This document shows, one piece after another, positions 18,889 to 27,520 of a stretch of 64,000 nt of DNA (within the stretch, counting starts at the first letter, position 1; every line of letters begins with the position of its first letter). The notes below the pieces were generated by a model. That model searched no databases and was not told the origin of the DNA. It saw nothing but the letters and a program-made list of their open reading frames with translations. The position numbers and the translations under genes are program-made. This DNA comes from Arthrobacter citreus (GTDB lineage: Bacteria; Actinomycetota; Actinomycetes; Actinomycetales; Micrococcaceae). The stretch lies in the NCBI RefSeq assembly GCF_038405225.1, contig NZ_CP151657.1:1922001-1986000 (forward strand), written 5' to 3'.

Positions 18889-19994
18889 TCCACTACCTTC
18901 CACCCGCGGGCGCTTAATTCATGTACGAGGTTGTGCACGCGGCTGGGCAGGACGGAAATCTCCGCCCGTCCCACCTGCTGGCCGGAGGAATGCTCCAGCC
19001 GAAGATCTTCAAGGTTCACGCCAATCTCGCCGATCTCGGTGAGCAGCCGGGCGATCTGGCCCGGGGTGTCATCCACCAGGACCGTGAAGCTGACGAACGA
19101 CTGCGGCGGCGCGCCGTGCTTGCCCGGAATCCGGGCCTGTCCCGTGTTGCCCTCGGAAATCAGCTGCGCCATGTCCAGGCGCGCGCCGTCGGCCACGGGA
19201 TCCTCGAGCGTGCCGATAAGACGGTTCAGGTCCTCACGCACGCCGTAGAGGATTTCCACCAGCCGGGGAGCGTTCCCGGAAAGGATCTGCACCCACAGCT
19301 TGGGATCACTGGCGGCTATCCGCGTCACGTCCCGCAGGCCGTTGCCGGCCAGGGCCATGGCCTGCGCAGGGGTTTCCTGCAGCCGGCTGGCCACCAGCGA
19401 GGACATCACCTGCGGCAGGTGCGAGACCAAAGCCACAGACTGGTCATGATCCTCGGCGCTCATGCGCGACACCACGGCCCCCAGGTCGATGGCCAGCGCT
19501 TCAGCGGCCTTGACGGCCTGCGGCGAACTTTCGGCGCTGGCGCAGATGACCCACGGCATGGACGTGAACAGCTCACCCAGCGCGGCAACCGGACCGGATT
19601 TCTCCCGCCCGGCCATGGGATGGGTGCCCACGTAGCGGCTGAGATCGGCGCCGGATGCACGCAGGTCCGAAAGGACGGCGCCCTTGACGCTCGCAATGTC
19701 CACCACGACGGCGTCGGGCCAGTCCTTCAGCGCCTGCGCAGCCAGGGACGCGGTGACGTCAGGAGGCGCGGCAACCACCACCAGTTCGGGCGTGAAACCC
19801 TCCTCCACCGTGTCCAGCAGGCGTCCGGCACCGATGTCCCGGGCCACCGCCGCCGTCGACGGCGAGATGTCCGACAAAACAACGTCCACGCCCTGCCGGC
19901 GCAGCCCCAGCCCAATGCTGGTGCCGAGCAGGCCGGTCCCGATCACAAGAACAGGACCGGTCAGGTGCGTGGCGGAACCCTGTGCCGCGCCCAC
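18885..19994 (-). CDS. tyrA: Prephenate dehydrogenase (with C-terminal ACT domain)
   Basis: A 369-residue enzyme that converts prephenate to 4-hydroxyphenylpyruvate with NAD+ in tyrosine synthesis. The N-terminal Rossmann motif is IGTGLLGTSIGLGLRRQG (about 18-35); YVGTHPMAGREKSG carries the catalytic histidine region, and SHLPQVMSSL is a family helix. The last 75 residues (SFTVLVDDTPGQIARLLTEI) are an ACT domain, which suggests feedback by tyrosine. It starts 3 bp after the rluB stop and overlaps cmk by 4 bp, so it is in the rluB-tyrA-cmk run. Confidence 0.94.
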   Translation of the reverse strand: MGAAQGSATHLTGPVLVIGTGLLGTSIGLGLRRQGVDVVLSDISPSTAAVARDIGAGRLLDTVEEGFTPELVVVAAPPDVTASLAAQALKDWPDAVVVDIASVKGAVLSDLRASGADLSRYVGTHPMAGREKSGPVAALGELFTSMPWVICASAESSPQAVKAAEALAIDLGAVVSRMSAEDHDQSVALVSHLPQVMSSLVASRLQETPAQAMALAGNGLRDVTRIAASDPKLWVQILSGNAPRLVEILYGVREDLNRLIGTLEDPVADGARLDMAQLISEGNTGQARIPGKHGAPPQSFVSFTVLVDDTPGQIARLLTEIGEIGVNLEDLRLEHSSGQQVGRAEISVLPSRVHNLVHELSARGWKVVE

Positions 19995-19997
19995 TGC

Positions 19998-21263
19998 TTA
20001 GAGGCCTACGGAGGCCAGGAGGTGACCGACTTCGGTGCGGCCGAGCACGCGGATGCTGCCCTGGCGCTGGTCGTTCACCCGGATCGGACCCACCTGGGTG
20101 CGGACCAGGCGCTCCACCGGGTGACCGACGGCGTCGAACAGGCGGCGGACAATGCGGTTGCGGCCCGAGTGCAGGACAACCTCCACCAGGAGGTGGCCCG
20201 GCGTGGAGTCGACCAGCTTGAAGGAGTCAACGCTGGCAAAGCCGTCCTCAAGTTCCATGCCTTCGCGCATCTGGGCGCCGACACCCTGGGCCATGGGTCC
20301 GCGGACCTGGACGAGGTAAGTCTTGGGCACCTCGTAGGATGGGTGGGTCAGGCGGTTGGCCAGCTCGCCGTCATTGGTCAGCAGCAGCAGGCCCTCAGTG
20401 TTGGTGTCCAGACGGCCAACGTGGAAAAGGCGCTCGTGCTTGTTGGTGCTCTTCAGGAAGTCGCTGATGCACGGGCGGCCTTCCGGGTCATCCATGGTGC
20501 AGACAACGCCGCTGGGCTTGTTGAAGACGTAGTACTTCAGGTTCTCGTCCAGCTGCAGGCGCATGCCGTCCACGTGGACGGTGACGTTCTGGGGATCAAC
20601 GCGGACGCCAACCTCGGTGACGACTTCGCCGTCGACCTCCACGCGTCCCTCACGGATCATGTCCTCGCAGACGCGGCGCGATGCCACGCCCGCCTGGGCC
20701 ATGACCTTCTGCAGGCGGATGCCCTCGGGGTCGTGGTGCTCGGAGATGGTGGGCTTGGCCGGACGGCGGGTGTTGGTGCGCTTGACGGCACCCAGGTTCT
20801 GGCCGAAGCGCTCGTTGCGGAACGCGCGGTCCCCGCTCTTGCGCTGACCGGACTGGGGTCCGCCGGTGCGGGAGGCGCCGCCGCCCTTGGTGCCGTACGG
20901 CTTGGCGGACTGGCCCGGCTTGTAGCCCTCGGGCTTGAACTGGCCGGCGCCCGGCTTGGAGGCAGCGGAGCCCTTGGACGCGCCGGAACCTTTGCCGTCA
21001 AAGGCGCGGGAAGCAGCGGAGCGGAATTTCGCGGGACGGTTCTCGGCGCTTTCGTCGCGCGGCTTGTAACCGTTGGCGCGGAACTCGCCGGCAGTCATCT
21101 CGGAATCGCGGGGTCCGCCGGAGCGGCCGCCGGAGCGCGGAGCGCCGGTGCGGGAACCGGCAGGCTTGGAGCCCTTACCGAAGGACCTGCCGCCGGCTGC
21201 TCCCCCGCTGCTGCGCGGGTTGTTGCGGCCTGATCCGGATCCGGAGCGGGGTGCCTGTGTCAT
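19998..21263 (-). CDS. rluB: 23S rRNA pseudouridine synthase (RluB/RsuA family)
   Basis: A 421-residue enzyme expected to isomerise a uridine of 23S rRNA (U2605 type). After a long disordered N-terminal region of about 170 residues rich in Gly, Ser, Arg and Lys (GAAGGRSFGKGSKPAGSR) come an S4 RNA-binding domain (RLQKVMAQAGVASRRVCEDM) and the catalytic domain with GRLDTNTEGLLLLTNDG, where the Asp is the nucleophile. The basic extension is much longer than in enterobacterial RluB and probably binds RNA. The gene lies directly after scpB (23-bp gap), as in M. tuberculosis (Rv1711). Confidence 0.94.
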   Translation of the reverse strand: MTQAPRSGSGSGRNNPRSSGGAAGGRSFGKGSKPAGSRTGAPRSGGRSGGPRDSEMTAGEFRANGYKPRDESAENRPAKFRSAASRAFDGKGSGASKGSAASKPGAGQFKPEGYKPGQSAKPYGTKGGGASRTGGPQSGQRKSGDRAFRNERFGQNLGAVKRTNTRRPAKPTISEHHDPEGIRLQKVMAQAGVASRRVCEDMIREGRVEVDGEVVTEVGVRVDPQNVTVHVDGMRLQLDENLKYYVFNKPSGVVCTMDDPEGRPCISDFLKSTNKHERLFHVGRLDTNTEGLLLLTNDGELANRLTHPSYEVPKTYLVQVRGPMAQGVGAQMREGMELEDGFASVDSFKLVDSTPGHLLVEVVLHSGRNRIVRRLFDAVGHPVERLVRTQVGPIRVNDQRQGSIRVLGRTEVGHLLASVGL

Positions 21264-21286
21264 GAAAAATCCTTCGGGTGTAGCGG

Positions 21287-21940
21287 TTAGTAAGTAGTGT
21301 CTTCAAATTCAGCCAGGTTTTCCAGCCCGGGCAGGTGCGGTGCAAGCCGCGGAAGTTCGTTGAGGTCGCCCAGTCCGAGCCGTTCCAGGAAGTACGGGGT
21401 GGTCCGGTACATCATTGAACCTGTCTCGGCTTCCACACCGGCTTCGCTGATGAGCCCGCGCTGGACCAGGGTCCGGACGACGGAGTCAACATTGACGCCC
21501 CGGATGGCTGATACCCGCGCCCTGGAGACAGGTTGCCGGTAGGCAATCACTGCCAGGGTTTCCAGGGCCGCCTGAGTCAAACGTGAACTCTGGCCGCCCA
21601 GGACGAACTTCGAGACCACGGGTGCAAACTCGGCGCGGGAGTAGATCCGCCAGCCGCCGGCCACATCCCGCAGTTCAAAACCTCTTATTGAAGTAAAACT
21701 ACGTACTGTGCCACCGGGTCCTCCCCCAGTATAGCCGTCATACTCCCGCTGCAGTTCCGAGAGGATGCCCTGGACCTGCTCCGCGGGAACTTCCAGGACG
21801 GCGGCGAGCTCCGCCGCGGTGACGGGTTCATCAGCCACCATCAGCACGGCCTCGACGGCGGCACGGATATCCGGAGGGGTATCGCCGGGCAGCCCGGGCT
21901 CCCCGGCTTGCTCCGGCTTATCGAACGGGTTCTGCTGCAT
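21287..21940 (-). CDS. scpB: Segregation and condensation protein B
   Basis: A 217-residue winged-helix kleisin-associated subunit of the SMC condensin complex, which compacts the chromosome. The segments AAVEAVLMVADEPVTAAEL near the start and LETLAVIAYRQPVSRARVSAIRGV (first half within the second winged helix) are family hallmarks, as is RGLISEAG. ATG 21940 has GGAGG just upstream and lies 23 bp inside the end of scpA, so the two are translationally coupled. SMC itself is not in the window. Confidence 0.95.
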   Translation of the reverse strand: MQQNPFDKPEQAGEPGLPGDTPPDIRAAVEAVLMVADEPVTAAELAAVLEVPAEQVQGILSELQREYDGYTGGGPGGTVRSFTSIRGFELRDVAGGWRIYSRAEFAPVVSKFVLGGQSSRLTQAALETLAVIAYRQPVSRARVSAIRGVNVDSVVRTLVQRGLISEAGVEAETGSMMYRTTPYFLERLGLGDLNELPRLAPHLPGLENLAEFEDTTY

Positions 21941-22856
21941 GTTCCTCCAGTGTGGTGGGGTTCCCGGCTACTTCCGGGGTGCCATCCTCTCCGCGGCGGA
22001 CCGCCGGCAGCGGCCAGCCGCCCGGCGCGGCCGCCCAGCTGATGAGCAGCTGCCCCAGCGGATCAGGCTGGTCAAAGGCCACGGCTCCGTCACGGAACAG
22101 CTCCAGCAGCGCCAGGAAGCGGGCCACCGCAACCGGTCCGCCGGCGTCGTGCACCAGTGCGGTAAAGGTGAGTTGTCCGGCAGCCATCAGGCGGCCGGCG
22201 ACGATATCCGTCTGCTCGCGCACGCTCACCTTGGGTGCGTGCAGGTGCGCCAGCCCCACCGTGGTGGGGGCCGCTTCCCGGGGCGTCAGCGCCTTGGCCG
22301 CCAGAGCCGCGAAATCCTGCGGGCCGGTGCGCCAAATGAGATCGGGGAGCATGGCCGCGAACTGAGGTTCGAGAGTGACCTGCCGGGGGAAGCGTTCGGC
22401 TTCCTCCTGCAGGCGCGTGTCGAGAATGGCCGCGATCTGCTTGAACGCCCGGTACTGGAGGAGCCGCGCAAACAGGAGGTCGCGTGCTTCCAGCAGGGCC
22501 ACGTCCTCGGGATCCTCGACGTCGCCGGCCGGGAGCAGCCGGGCGGCCTTCAGATCCAGCAGGGTGGCGGCTATCACCAGGAATTCACTGGCCTCATCCA
22601 GTGCCCACGCCTGGCCGTCGGCGCCGAGGTCCCGGATATAGCCGATGAAATCGTCGGTGACGGCGGCCAGGGCAATTTCCGTGATGTCCAGTTCATGCTT
22701 GGAGATCAGCCCCAGCAGGACGTCAAACGGTCCGGTGAAGTTCTGCAGCCGGACCCGGAAGCCGCGGACGGCCGATTCCTGCCCGCCGGATTCCTGCGGG
22801 CCGGGCTCCGGCTGACCGGTTATTGAGGTGCCGGATTCCTGCTGACCGGTCTCCAC
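21918..22856 (-). CDS. scpA: Segregation and condensation protein A
   Basis: A 312-residue kleisin subunit that bridges SMC heads. The conserved N-terminal motif is FTGPFDVLLGLISKHELDI (about 40-58), followed by EFLVIAATLLDLKAARLLP; the C-terminal winged helix includes FLALLELFRDGAVAFDQ. The first 30 residues are a Gln/Glu/Ser/Gly-rich repeat (QQESG, QPEPG, QESGG) of no known function. GTG 22856 starts 5 bp after the parA stop. Confidence 0.95.
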   Translation of the reverse strand: METGQQESGTSITGQPEPGPQESGGQESAVRGFRVRLQNFTGPFDVLLGLISKHELDITEIALAAVTDDFIGYIRDLGADGQAWALDEASEFLVIAATLLDLKAARLLPAGDVEDPEDVALLEARDLLFARLLQYRAFKQIAAILDTRLQEEAERFPRQVTLEPQFAAMLPDLIWRTGPQDFAALAAKALTPREAAPTTVGLAHLHAPKVSVREQTDIVAGRLMAAGQLTFTALVHDAGGPVAVARFLALLELFRDGAVAFDQPDPLGQLLISWAAAPGGWPLPAVRRGEDGTPEVAGNPTTLEEHAAEPVR

Positions 22857-22861
22857 GGTCT

Positions 22862-23773
22862 TTAGGGTGCGCCGCCGCGGGAAATCAGTTCCTTGGCCAG
22901 GCGGCGGTAGGAATCGGCGCCCGGGTGGTTGCCCGCGTAGGTGGTGATCGGCTCGGCTGCCACGGTGGCATCGGCAAATTTGATGGTGCGCTTGATGACG
23001 GTTTCGAAGACCTTGTCGCCGAAGGCCTCGACAAGGCGGGAGATGACTTCCCGGCTGTGGAGGGTCCGCGCGTCGTACATGGTGGCCAGCACGCCGTCGA
23101 TCTGCAGTCCCGGGTTCAGCCGGTCCTGGACCTTCTCGATGGTCTCCACCAGCAGTGCCACAGCGCGCAGGGCAAAGAACTCGCAGATCAGCGGGATGAT
23201 AACGCCGTGTGCGGCGGTCAGCGCATTGACGGTCAGCAGTCCCAGGGACGGCTGGCAGTCGATGAGGATGACGTCGTAGTCATCCGACACTTTTCGCAGC
23301 GCGCGCTCCAGGACCTGCTCGCGGGCAACCTCATTGACCAGCTGCACCTCGGCGGCGGACAGGTCAATGTTGGCGGGCAGGAGATCGATGTTTTCGATGC
23401 CCGTTTCGTGGATGGCCTCACGGATATCCACCTTGCGGTCCATCAGTACGTTGTAGACGGTGAGGTCCAGCTCGTGCGGATTGGTGCCCAGGCCGGCGGA
23501 GAGAGCTCCCTGCGGATCAAAGTCCACCAGGAGGACCTTGCGGCCGGCTTCAGCCAGCGCGGCGCCGAGGTTGATGGTGGACGTCGTTTTACCCACGCCG
23601 CCCTTCTGGTTCACCATGGCGATAATGCGCGCGGGACCGTGGGAACTGAGTACCGGAGGTTCGGGGAATTCCGTCAGCGGGCGTCCGGTCGGCCCCATCA
23701 CGGAATCGGCTGCGTCCTGTGTTGCGTCCTGCAGAGTTGTTGAACTCTGATCGCTGCTCACGTAATAATCCAC
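22862..23773 (-). CDS. ParA-family ATPase linked to scpAB (Rv1708 type)
   Basis: About 303 residues. MVNQKGGVGKTTST carries the deviant Walker A motif near residues 53-65, VDFDPQGALSAGLG the switch I, and VILIDCQPSLGLLT the Walker B. Such ATPases position DNA or proteins; the scpA-linked copy (Rv1708 in M. tuberculosis) is thought to act in segregation, and no ParB lies beside it. The first 50 residues are unstructured. Start is uncertain: a TTG at 23812 is possible but coincides with a TTGACA -35-like box, so I prefer GTG 23773 (GGAAG just upstream). Confidence 0.9.
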   Translation of the reverse strand: MDYYVSSDQSSTTLQDATQDAADSVMGPTGRPLTEFPEPPVLSSHGPARIIAMVNQKGGVGKTTSTINLGAALAEAGRKVLLVDFDPQGALSAGLGTNPHELDLTVYNVLMDRKVDIREAIHETGIENIDLLPANIDLSAAEVQLVNEVAREQVLERALRKVSDDYDVILIDCQPSLGLLTVNALTAAHGVIIPLICEFFALRAVALLVETIEKVQDRLNPGLQIDGVLATMYDARTLHSREVISRLVEAFGDKVFETVIKRTIKFADATVAAEPITTYAGNHPGADSYRRLAKELISRGGAP

Positions 23774-23812
23774 GCTTCCGTCTCTAGCTGTCCTGCGGGC
23801 TGTCCCTGTCAA

Positions 23813-24107
23813 GATTACAGCCGTGCAACACCTATACCGCGAATCGGTGCCGCGGAGCGCCGCGAGCCTTGACTCTCAGCTAGAGGTCGAACCTTTCCGC
23901 GGCGCGCATCCGGCACCACCTCGCGCAGACCGTCCCCCGATGCTCCGTGGCCAGGATCTGCCGCGGGTTTTTGCTGCGGGTTTTGTGCCGCGGGTTTTTG
24001 CTGCCACTTTGGGTTTCTGCTGCCACTGCGCAATGGCAGGGAAATCCCAAAACGGTCGGTTTAACCCAAAACGGGGGATTTTCCGCAGAGCTGCAGCCCC
24101 GCGAAAC
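23813..24107. other. Intergenic stretch with degenerate short repeats
   Basis: No convincing gene is present between the scpA-linked parA and the dctA terminator (about 400 bp in all). The stretch holds four to five degenerate 13-18-bp units at 23959-24030 (see separate entry) and probably the parA promoter near 23786-23812. No parS-like 16-bp palindrome was found. Confidence 0.6.
23959..24030. repeat. Degenerate tandem repeat, unit TGCYGCGGGTTTT-like
   Basis: Successive units TGCCGCGGGTTTT, TGCTGCGGGTTTT, GTGCCGCGGGTTTT, TGCTGCCACTTTGGGTTT and CTGCTGCCACTGCG lie head to tail. They lie upstream of the parA gene and do not code for a plausible protein. Confidence 0.7.
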
Positions 24108-24151
24108 GCCGAAGGGCACCCCCGCAACGGTATGCGGGGGCGCCCTTCGGC
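24108..24151 (-). terminator. Strong terminator hairpin of dctA
   Basis: A long GC-rich stem (GCCGAAGGGC with GCCCTTCGGC, extended by CCCCCGCA with TGCGGGGG, one bulged A) with a short loop lies about 60 bp after the dctA stop. Confidence 0.8.
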
Positions 24152-24212
24152 ATCAAACGGCCCTATCCCGGAACTCGAAGCAGCAGCTCCGGCTCCGGCC
24201 CATGGCGGAACC

Positions 24213-25592
24213 CTAGCGGGCGGCCGTGGCCGTCAGCTCGGGCTCGGAGGCAGGAGCTTCCGGCTCGGCATGGCCGTCATCCATCGTGGATTCATCGAAC
24301 GGGCGTTCGCGGTTCAGCACGGCGTTGACCTGGCCCTTGTCGATTTCCTTGGTCCAGGTACCGATCAGGACGGTGGCGACGGCGTTGCCGGTGAAGTTGG
24401 TCAGCGCGCGGGCTTCGGACATGAAGCGGTCGATGCCTACGATCAGGCCAACACCCTCCACCAGGTCCGGGCGGTGCGACTGCAGTCCGCCGGCAAGCGT
24501 TGCCAGTCCGGCACCGGTGACGCCGGCGGCGCCCTTGGAGGCAATGATCATGAAGACCAGCAGCGAGATCTGCTCGCCCAGCTCCAGCGGCATGTTCATG
24601 GCGGAGGCCACAAACAGGGCCGACATCGTGAGGTAGATGGCGGTGCCGTCAAGGTTGAACGAATAACCCGTGGGTACGGTTACGCCAACCACGGGCTTGG
24701 AGACGCCCAGGTGCTCCATCTTCGCGATCAGGCGCGGCAGGGCAACCTCGGAGGATGAGGTGGAGAAGATGAGCAGGTATTCCCGGCCCAGGTAACGCAT
24801 GAGCTTGAAAATGTTCACTCCCGTGCACAGCTTGAGCACCCCGCCCAGGACCACGACGATGAACAGGGCGCAGGTGATGTAGAAAGCGATCATCAGCACG
24901 GCCATGCTCTTGATGGCGTCCACGCCGGTTTCACCGACGACGGCGGCAATGGCACCGAAGGCGCCGATGGGCGCCAGCCACATGATCATGCCCAGGATGC
25001 GGAAGACCAGCTTCTGGATCTGTCCGATCAGGGTGAGGATCGGGGCTCCGGTGGAGCCCATCTTCTGCAGTGCGAAACCGACCAGCAGAGCCACGAAGAG
25101 GGTCTGCAGGATGCTCTCGCCGGTCAGCGATGCCAGCAGCGTGGTGGGAATGATGCTGAGGAGGAAGCCGGCCATTCCCTCAGCGTCCTCGGCTACCTTC
25201 GGGGCATCCGAGGCGCCGGCGGCAATGTTCAATCCTTCGCCCGGGTGGATCAGGTTTCCGACGACGAGGCCGATGGCCAGGGCGAAGGTGGACATGACGA
25301 TGAAGTAGCCCAGGGCAAGGCCGCCAACCTTGCCAACGGTGGCTGCTTTGGCGATCGAGCCGATGCCAAGGACAATTGTGCAGAAGATGACCGGTGCGAT
25401 CATCATCTTGATCAGACCGATGAAGGCCGTGCCGATGGGCTTGAGCCCTTTGGCGAATTCCGGCTGAACGAGGCCCAGAGTGGCACCGAGCACCACCGCG
25501 AGAATAACTGCGATGTAGAGAAAATGTGTTCTGTCCTTCTTGCGCGGGCTCTTCGGTGAGCTTGCGCCTTTGGGAATAGTGGCAGATGCCAT
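24213..25592 (-). CDS. dctA: C4-dicarboxylate/H+ symporter DctA
   Basis: A 459-residue membrane carrier of the dicarboxylate/amino acid:cation symporter family that imports succinate, fumarate and malate. The family motifs STSSSEVALPRL (serine-rich hairpin), PTGYSFNLDGTAIYLTM and MIASKGAAGVTGAG are clear, and at least eight hydrophobic segments are present. ATG 25592 is chosen because GGAGC lies eight bases upstream and the next residues (KKDRTHFLYIAVILA) start the first helix; longer frames add 41 unlikely residues. It is divergent from a CitA/DctB-type sensor kinase, its probable regulator, and a CRP/GlxR-like site lies between them. Confidence 0.95.
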   Translation of the reverse strand: MASATIPKGASSPKSPRKKDRTHFLYIAVILAVVLGATLGLVQPEFAKGLKPIGTAFIGLIKMMIAPVIFCTIVLGIGSIAKAATVGKVGGLALGYFIVMSTFALAIGLVVGNLIHPGEGLNIAAGASDAPKVAEDAEGMAGFLLSIIPTTLLASLTGESILQTLFVALLVGFALQKMGSTGAPILTLIGQIQKLVFRILGMIMWLAPIGAFGAIAAVVGETGVDAIKSMAVLMIAFYITCALFIVVVLGGVLKLCTGVNIFKLMRYLGREYLLIFSTSSSEVALPRLIAKMEHLGVSKPVVGVTVPTGYSFNLDGTAIYLTMSALFVASAMNMPLELGEQISLLVFMIIASKGAAGVTGAGLATLAGGLQSHRPDLVEGVGLIVGIDRFMSEARALTNFTGNAVATVLIGTWTKEIDKGQVNAVLNRERPFDESTMDDGHAEPEAPASEPELTATAAR

Positions 25593-25722
25593 TTGTGCTG
25601 CTCCTAGGCTGTGGTTGCTGATCTGTCCCTCTGCGGCACCGAGACTGCGGTTCTCCGCCGGTGCGGAGCCGTACGGGATTCGCCGGAAACATAAGTCATT
25701 CATATCTATCGTCATCCGCTGC

Positions 25723-25738
25723 TGTGACGACTGTCACG
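25723..25738. promoter_or_regulatory. CRP/GlxR-like operator between dctA and its two-component system
   Basis: TGTGA-N6-TCACG (TGTGACGACTGTCACG) matches four-fifths of the CRP/GlxR consensus TGTGA-N6-TCACA on both halves. It lies in the divergent promoter region, 131 bp before dctA and 49 bp before the kinase gene, so it could control either. Confidence 0.5.
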
Positions 25739-25786
25739 ATTGTGGTCATACTGTTCTCAATTGCTTTGAGCAAAAGGAAAAACTAA

Positions 25787-27520
25787 GTGCGGAAATGGAG
25801 TCTGGCCAGTCGGCTGCTGATGGGGCAACTGGCTTTTCTCGTATGCCTGTCCCTCGGGCTCTCGCTGGCGCTCTATCACCAGGCCGAACGGAACACTTAT
25901 GAGGACACCGCGGAGCGGATGCTGTCCGTGGCGGGAACCGTTGCTGCGGATCCCTTTGTGCTCGAATCGGCGGCAGCCGTGGATCCGAGTGCTGGACTGC
26001 AGCCGTTCGCACGGGCCGTCATGGAGGCCGCGCAGATCGATTTCCTGACCATCATGGCTCCCGACCGGACGCGGTTCACGCACCGCAGCGATGACGAGAT
26101 CGGCAAGGCCTACATCGGCTCCGTGGACCAGGCGCTGGCCGGGCAGTCCTTCACTGAAACCTACGCCGGCACGCTGGGCCCCTCGGTCCGGGCCATCGTC
26201 CCCGTCTTCGGAGCGGACGGGGAGGTCACTGCGCTCGTCGCCGCCGGCATCACCGTGGACCGCGTGGCCATCGCCCGCAACGCCGACCTGCCGGCGGTGT
26301 TCCTTACAGCGCTGGGAGCACTGGCCTGTGGAACGCTGGCCTCCTACGCGCTCAGCCGCTATCTGCGGCGCACCACCCGGGACCGCCGGCCCGATGAGCT
26401 GCTGAGCATGTTCACGTTCTACGACTCCGCCCTGCATTCGCTGCGCGAAGGCCTGCTGCTGCTGAATAACGACGGCGAGCTTGTCCTGTACAACGATCAG
26501 GCGGCAGCCCTGCTGGACCTGGCTCCCGGCCACAGCGGACAACCCCGGGATGCCCGGTCCCTGGGACTGCCGGGTCCCCTGGCCGACCTGCTGCACGGGG
26601 GCAGGAGCGCCGAGGACGAGTTCCACTTCGCGCGGGACCGCATCCTGGTGGTCAACCAGTCCCCCGCCGTCGCCCCTCCGGCGCGCGACGGCGTCGCCCG
26701 GCTTCTCCCGGGCAACCGCGGCGGCAAACGGAGCGCTGTACCCAAACGCTTCGGCACCGTGACCACTCTGCGCGACCACACCGATATTGAAGCCCTGACC
26801 GGAGAACTGCAGTCCATGCGCACCCTGACCGACGCCCTTCAGGCCCAGGCCCACGAACATGCCAACCGGCTTCACACTCTTGTTTCGCTCATTGAGCTGA
26901 ACCGCCACGGCGACGCGCTGGAGTTCGCCACGCGTGATTTGGAACAGTCGCAGAAACTGGCCGACGACGTCGTCGCCTCCGTGGGCGATCCCGCCCTGGC
27001 CGCGCTGCTCACCGGGAAGTCGGCGCAGGCCCGCGAGCGCGCCATCCGCCTGGATGTTGACCTGGACTCCGCCGGATCCGATGTTCCCCTGGAGGTGGAC
27101 CCCGGCGAGCTCGTGACCATCGTGGGCAACCTCCTGGATAACGCCTTTGACGCCGTTCAGGGAACTCAGGACCCCACAGTTCACGCGCTGTTTGCCCGGA
27201 TTGACGACGACGGCGGCCCCTGGTTCCGAATCACGGTGCAGGACAACGGTCCGGGCATTCCGGAACTCGATGCCGGGCAGGTGTTTGACCAGGGATTCAG
27301 CACCAAGGATCCAAAGGTGCTCCTGCCCTCCGGGACCGGCGCCACCGGCCGGGGCATCGGGCTGCCGCTGGTGCGCCAGGCCGTGCTGCGGCTGGGCGGA
27401 TCGCTGCAGCTGGATCCAGGGGGCTCCCCCGGGTGCGGCGCGCGGTTCACGGTGCTGCTGCCGCTGCACCGTGGCAACGCGTCCGCCGCGCTGTCCGCGG
27501 CCGGGACGGAGCAGCCGTGA
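25787..27520 (+). CDS. Sensor histidine kinase of the CitA/DcuS type
   Basis: A 577-residue sensor kinase. Two membrane helices (about 10-30 and 169-190) enclose an extracytoplasmic PAS/Cache domain (38-160) that would bind the dicarboxylate; a cytoplasmic PAS follows (205-330), then a dimerisation region with HEHANRLHTL (His356-His363), and an ATPase with NLLDNAFDAV and DNGPGIP plus GRGIGLPLV. The lineup with dctA suggests sensing of external C4-dicarboxylates or citrate. GTG 25787 has AAGGA upstream. The stop overlaps the regulator start (GTGA), so kinase and regulator are coupled. Confidence 0.92.
   Translation: MRKWSLASRLLMGQLAFLVCLSLGLSLALYHQAERNTYEDTAERMLSVAGTVAADPFVLESAAAVDPSAGLQPFARAVMEAAQIDFLTIMAPDRTRFTHRSDDEIGKAYIGSVDQALAGQSFTETYAGTLGPSVRAIVPVFGADGEVTALVAAGITVDRVAIARNADLPAVFLTALGALACGTLASYALSRYLRRTTRDRRPDELLSMFTFYDSALHSLREGLLLLNNDGELVLYNDQAAALLDLAPGHSGQPRDARSLGLPGPLADLLHGGRSAEDEFHFARDRILVVNQSPAVAPPARDGVARLLPGNRGGKRSAVPKRFGTVTTLRDHTDIEALTGELQSMRTLTDALQAQAHEHANRLHTLVSLIELNRHGDALEFATRDLEQSQKLADDVVASVGDPALAALLTGKSAQARERAIRLDVDLDSAGSDVPLEVDPGELVTIVGNLLDNAFDAVQGTQDPTVHALFARIDDDGGPWFRITVQDNGPGIPELDAGQVFDQGFSTKDPKVLLPSGTGATGRGIGLPLVRQAVLRLGGSLQLDPGGSPGCGARFTVLLPLHRGNASAALSAAGTEQP

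Noticed and set aside
18921-21233. Plus-strand 770-residue frame opposite rluB and tyrA
   Set aside because: The minus-strand frames encode recognised enzymes; this frame is low in hallmark motifs and typical of high-GC antisense shadow.
23813-24212. parS site near the scpA-linked parA
   Set aside because: No TGTTTCACGTGAAACA-like palindrome was found in the gap.
23823-24758. Plus-strand frame running from the repeat region into dctA
   Set aside because: It overlaps the dctA gene and terminator, has no domain and no ribosome binding site.
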